Source: Azolla pinnata (Eukaryota; Streptophyta; Polypodiopsida; Salviniales; Salviniaceae). Taken from it: DNA of 34,678 nt. Of this stretch, positions 30,532 through 34,678 are shown piece by piece. The DNA lies in contig JBBBWG010001826.1 of assembly GCA_037176905.1 (NCBI GenBank), positions 1 to 34,678 on the forward strand, read 5' to 3'. The number at the start of each line of letters is the position of its first letter. Position 1 is the stretch's first letter. The notes beneath the pieces are model-generated. The model was given only the letters and a program-made list of their open reading frames with translations, had not been told where the DNA came from and made no database searches. Position numbers and translations under genes: made by a program.

Positions 30532-32416
30532 ATGGTCTCCTCCATTCTGGGAGGCGCTAGAGGTCGGGTAGCGGTTTGCTTATCCATTCTGGGACGATGC
30601 TGCCATGGCCCTGCAATTGCTCTGCCATCAACGACACATTCCTTTGTGCCCCGCTTTTCCAGCAGCGCATCTGCAGCATCAGTCGTCAAAGGAAGGGATG
30701 GTGCGGCAGCAGTAGCAGGTAATGTTTCCTCTTCTTCCTCTTGTGGTGTCTCTCTTGGATGCAAAATACATATCCCTAGGAGAAGAAACCGGCATTTTCC
30801 TGCTACATCTATCAGTACACAAAGCCATTGTTGCATTCTCCGTAGCGATTTCATGCTTGTTTCTAGTGTTGGGTAGATTTCTGTGTGACCCAAAGATGAT
30901 GATGCAGCATGGGCTCGAAGCTATATGATGGTATGATTGTGGGTGGTTTTGAGAGAGCTCCTCCAGTGATTTCTGATGATCTCGCTTTGGCAAGAATTTG
31001 TCTTTTTTTGTTTGAAGATTTCAGTCTTAAACCCTAAACCCTAAAAATCTTACGTCCTAAACCATTGATTGAATGAATGAATGCTGAAGGAATGTATCGT
31101 TGCTATTGTTTGTTTCAGAGGTCCTACCCATAGAGTTCTCAAAGACGAAGGACAATCGGTGAGCATCTTTTGAAAGTTTTCCATGTTCTCTTCTGGTAAA
31201 GTTCAGTATCTTATGGGTGAACTTTCCTATTCTTTCTGATTCTTCGTCTTATGAATGAGTTGATGAAATGCTGCAAGCATTGTCTTTTTCGCTTGAGAAG
31301 CTGATGCATTGGTAAAAGCATTGCATTTCCTTTTGCATTTCGAATACATTGGCTATGAGATGGACTTCATATTCCACCTTCCCATTGTTTATAGTTCATT
31401 CGTTCGGTGAGAAATTCTTATTCTCTGATCCCAATACATTGGCAACTTGCATGCTAGGGTCTGCTGCAAATCTCCCTTAGTTCCGTCTTTATTTTAAGGC
31501 TCCATTGCTGGATTCTGGAGACTGCTGGAAATCATAATCTGTCATTGCTTTCTCCATTTTATCCATTGCGATCAAGAAATCCACTAGCTGGAACAAATTA
31601 GAATTGCACAGTAGTTTCAAGTACACACATGATTCTAAGACGCACACAATGCCTACTGCTTGCTATCCTTAACCCATACGTTCCTGTAACAACATTCAAG
31701 ATAGCGACACATATTTTGATAATATTGTGAATGCTGAAGGATTAGTCAAATTGCTTGAAATAAGTTTTTTTATTGTTTTATCTTCTCTGATGAATGTAAC
31801 CTAATGATGGGTATCTGTGTTATTTGGCTGTGTCAGTGAGGCAGATGAACATTCTGATGTTTTTGATGAAATTTTCGAGGTTGGTGAATCAAATTCTCCA
31901 TCTCAAGGTCATGGTAAGGTCACGCTGTCTGCGCTGATTGCCCAGAACAGCAAAGCTTTTGTACCCCACCAAAGAGAAAAAGGAAAACGTTCTGTAGTAA
32001 TCGATTCATCTCAACATAGGATTAAAGGCAAAGAGACATTTAAAGATGAGAAGCACGAGGAGGCGGATATCAATTCAAGGTCCAGTTACTGGTCTGACAT
32101 AAGCACAGAGGACGATACAGATGTGGAAGAGGAGATGGAGATAAATGCAGCAGAAAGGCAGAGAATGCAGCGTACAAGTCATATTCCGGATTCTCGTGAT
32201 AGGCACAGCAAGTGTTATGGTTCCAGAAAAGATGCACCAGAAAGAGACTTTGATGGCAGATCGAATGCGAACGGAAAACTTAGGCAAATCCAGAATGGGC
32301 ATAATCAAAGTCGAAGGAAAGAGACTTCGGATGTGAAGCAGCGTGAGGAGCTTGGTTCAGGATGTGAGCGAGGATTCCAGAGGTTTAGAGCAAAGGACAG
32401 CAGGCATCAATACTGA
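30532..32416 (+). CDS. Unrecognised protein, probably mitochondrial, three exons
   Basis: Exons 30532-30718, 31119-31158 and 31837-32416 join in frame at GT-AG borders (phases 1 and 2) to give 268 residues. The N-terminal 50 residues lack acidic side chains, are rich in Arg, Ser and Ala and include VPRFSSSASA, a typical mitochondrial (possibly dual) presequence with an Arg before a Ser-rich cleavage site. The rest is hydrophilic, with an acidic patch (ISTEDDTDVEEEMEI) followed by a basic, Arg/Lys/Gln-rich C-terminus; it looks largely disordered. I recognise no domain. The ATG at 30532 is the first in this frame. The same frame stays open for a further 110 codons after the TGA at 32414, so the true C-terminus may differ. 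Exon 2 is only 40 bp. The splice fit makes a real gene likely; its role is unknown. Confidence 0.6.
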
Positions 32417-32749
32417 CCGAATCATCGTATCGAAGCTCGAGTTCCTCTACCATGCTTTGCTGAAGATGGTCTTGAATGTATGTCAAAGTCTATGTGCAGT
32501 TGTTCTTGGAATGATCCTGTGATCCAATCGATTTCGGGTCATTTCGGCAATCAAAATTTCGCTTCCGTGCATGCTCCGAAGCCCATATTTTCTCAGGTCC
32601 GTGATCGTTTGGTGGGGAATTCCAGCGAATTCCAATGTACAGAAGGTTGTGGGACTTCAAATGAATGTCTAGCTCTATTCCAGTCAAGAGTGGCATTATC
32701 TGGTTATGTTCCTGTCAATTGGCAGCATTTTGCAGGTTATTATCGATGA
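32417..32749 (+). other. Open frame continuing past the stop of the mitochondrial-protein gene
   Basis: In the same frame as exon 3, 110 sense codons follow the TGA at 32414-32416 before the next stop at 32747. Composition is mixed and protein-like (VPLPCFAEDGLECMSKSM near the start). It could be an old C-terminus cut off by a recent stop, an alternatively spliced part, or 3' untranslated sequence open by chance. Confidence 0.35.
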
Positions 32750-33890
32750 TGTATTATTCTCCATGGTTTTGTGTGTTTACTGAAAGCTAAGAACTAAGGC
32801 CAAAGCAAAAAACCGAATTTCCGCAGAAATGCGCGAATCTGAAACCCAACATGCTATTTCTGGCTGCTATTCTGGCTTACATGTTTTGGAGTGGATTAAG
32901 ATGTGAAGCTGTTTTGATTCAACAATTTGTTTTTTTCTTTTGGGTCAGAATGGAGTACATGTTTATCCTCAATTTTGCAGTTGTGATTCTCTTCCTAGTC
33001 AAAGAGCAATGATCTGCATTTGAGAATGTTTTTGCCGATTGATTCTGCTAATCGCTGTCAGTCAGATGCCTGAATTTTGTGAGGAATTTGGAGCGATGCT
33101 GCTGAATGCGGAATCGAAATAGCGAGATTGAAGCATATAATGCTGCTATATATAGGTTGGATTAGAGGTTTAGATTTGGATATATATATATATATAGTTG
33201 AAATGTTTGAGGTGATGAGAACTATATGGATCTGGTTGGTTTTGAAACCCTAAAACCCAAAGAAAACCCTAACTTCCAATCTCATCAATCTGAACTGGCA
33301 AGACCTAAATGGAGTGGGCCTACCTCCATCTGCATTGACTAGAAAAAGAAACTCGATCTTTCGTCGGGGAAAGGTTAGTTGGGGGCTTTATTCGGTTAGT
33401 TAGTTAGATAGAACTTAAGATCGATTGCAACACCTCCGCCCAAAGAACAGAAACGATGATGGATTAATCGATTCAGGAGAGATTGAGATATAATCTGTAG
33501 CAACAAGCTGTATAAACTAGATATGCTTTTAGGGCTACTGTACAAGTATGGCATGTCTTGCTGTTTTCTCCAGAATTATAGCGAGCTACTGGCAGCTGAG
33601 ATAGTTCGGATAGGATCGAATCGAATCGAATCAAATAAAGTGTCAATGATGTGCAGAAGAGACGAATCTTCTTGACGTATTTTTCCAGAGGCGTTGGAGG
33701 TATATATATATATATAATTTCCGATGCCAGATCGTCTTACGATGTATGTAGTGTATGTGTGTATACTTGTAGAAGAACAACGGCTTCACATCGATGTTGT
33801 TACGTACGTAGTATAACATACGCGTACAATATGTCTGCTACGTATTTTCTAAGTATTCAGTTGAAAAGTTTAGAAATACTTAGAATGCAT
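32750..33890. other. Spacer downstream of the mitochondrial-protein gene
   Basis: No gene is seen. It includes (TA)n runs at 33180-33197 and 33701-33717, a telomere-like 'aaaccctaaaacccaaag' at 33244 and 'gaatcgaatcgaatc' at about 33617. Confidence 0.45.
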
Positions 33891-33894
33891 ATTT

Positions 33895-34258
33895 AAAACA
33901 TCCAGTTGTTAAATACGTTAAATATGTTGAATATGAGTTAAATACATTAAATATTTTGAGAATGGGTTAAATAATTGTCTAAACTTACAATCTATCAAAC
34001 CTACAGATTAAAGTTTTTAATATTCCATTTCTTGACATTAGTAAATGTGTGAAATCGTAAGTCTGTAAAAAATCGAATCTTGAAAACATATAGTTGTTAA
34101 ATACGTTGAATACGGGTTAAATACACTAGAGTACGGGTTATATACTCGTACAAATTTGCAGGCCATGAAACCTGCTACCACTGAAGTTTTCCATATTCCA
34201 TTTTTTGACATTAGTGAACATATAAAATGATAGATTGTGAAAAACCAAATCTTAAGAA
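33895..34258. repeat. 188-bp tandem duplication
   Basis: Two units start at 33895 and 34083 with 'aaaacat..agttgttaaata'. Both contain 'gggttaaata', 'atattccat' + 'ttttgacattagt' and end in 'aaccaaatctt'-like sequence. Divergence is moderate. No coding frame. Confidence 0.75.
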
Positions 34259-34438
34259 TTTAAGTTTATAAAATGGGCGACAGAAGAGTAGCCCTAGCAG
34301 AAATTATTTTCGATATTTACAAATTTGGCTTCAAAAAAAATTAAAAACGGTAGAGTTCCGAAACGTGAGATATCTGTAGAATGAGTCCGAGTACTGTCGA
34401 ACGCATTGTATTTATAGAAGACGCGTCTTTCTTAACAG

Positions 34439-34555
34439 CACAACTTTGAAGTATACGCCTGTGGCCTCAGCCTTAACATCACAACTTTGAAGTATACGCC
34501 TGTGGCCTCAGCCTTAACAGCACAACTTTGAAGTATACGCCTGTTGCCTCAGCCG
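34439..34555. repeat. 41-bp tandem repeat, three copies
   Basis: 'cacaactttgaagtatacgc' + 'ctgtggcctcagccttaaca' repeats at 34439, 34480 and 34521; the third copy diverges near its end. Copies are nearly identical, so the duplication is recent. Confidence 0.95.
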
Positions 34556-34678
34556 AAAGCGCAAAAACAAGTCGTCGTCTGTCGTGTGTCGAGTAAAACT
34601 GGAGCGATGCTCGATGCAAATCAGGGCCAGATCTGGTCCCCGAAAGAAAGAAAGGAAGATATATTAACGCTTTCTAAG

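Overview
This is nuclear DNA of a land plant. The evidence is intron-bearing genes with GT-AG junctions, several Arabidopsis-type telomere heptamers (TTTAGGG/CCCTAAA), a plant PSPG-type glycosyltransferase, and a decayed plant-type LINE. GC-rich exons lie in AT-rich, repeat-swollen introns and spacers. The LINE style and the abundance of simple repeats would suit a fern or lycophyte, but no marker in the window fixes the lineage. There is no prokaryotic, organellar or viral gene content.

Layout: 1-5.7 kb is spacer with degenerate telomere-like sequence, copies of a short inverted-repeat element (MITE) and about 1 kb of TTC/CTG microsatellite. 5.87-8.83 kb is a three-exon UDP-glycosyltransferase gene, full in its catalytic parts but carrying large in-frame microsatellite expansions, including an Asp/Gly/His-rich N-terminal extension of about 165 residues. 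9.8-14.8 kb is a dead LINE. 15.36-15.96 kb is a telomere-derived higher-order repeat with a 100-N assembly gap. 16.03-23.71 kb is a four-exon gene for two amaranthin-type lectin domains followed by an aerolysin-like pore-forming domain; each of its introns holds its own tandem repeat. 25.6-26.16 kb is a composite telomere-like minisatellite. 26.62-30.03 kb is a gene for a small protein of two C2 domains, made by tandem duplication of a four-exon module. 30.53-32.42 kb is a three-exon gene for an unrecognised, probably mitochondrial protein. The last 2 kb is spacer with small tandem repeats.

The genes do not form a pathway that can be read from sequence. The lectin-pore-former, the UGT and the C2 protein belong to families often linked to defence or stress in plants, but their adjacency may be chance. 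The unusual features are structural: telomere-derived repeats beside genes and inside introns, minisatellites that copy splice-acceptor-like sequence, an MITE end about 10 bp from a predicted splice acceptor, and microsatellite growth inside coding exons without loss of frame. All gene models here were built by eye from splice signals, reading-frame continuity and family motifs; none has transcript support.
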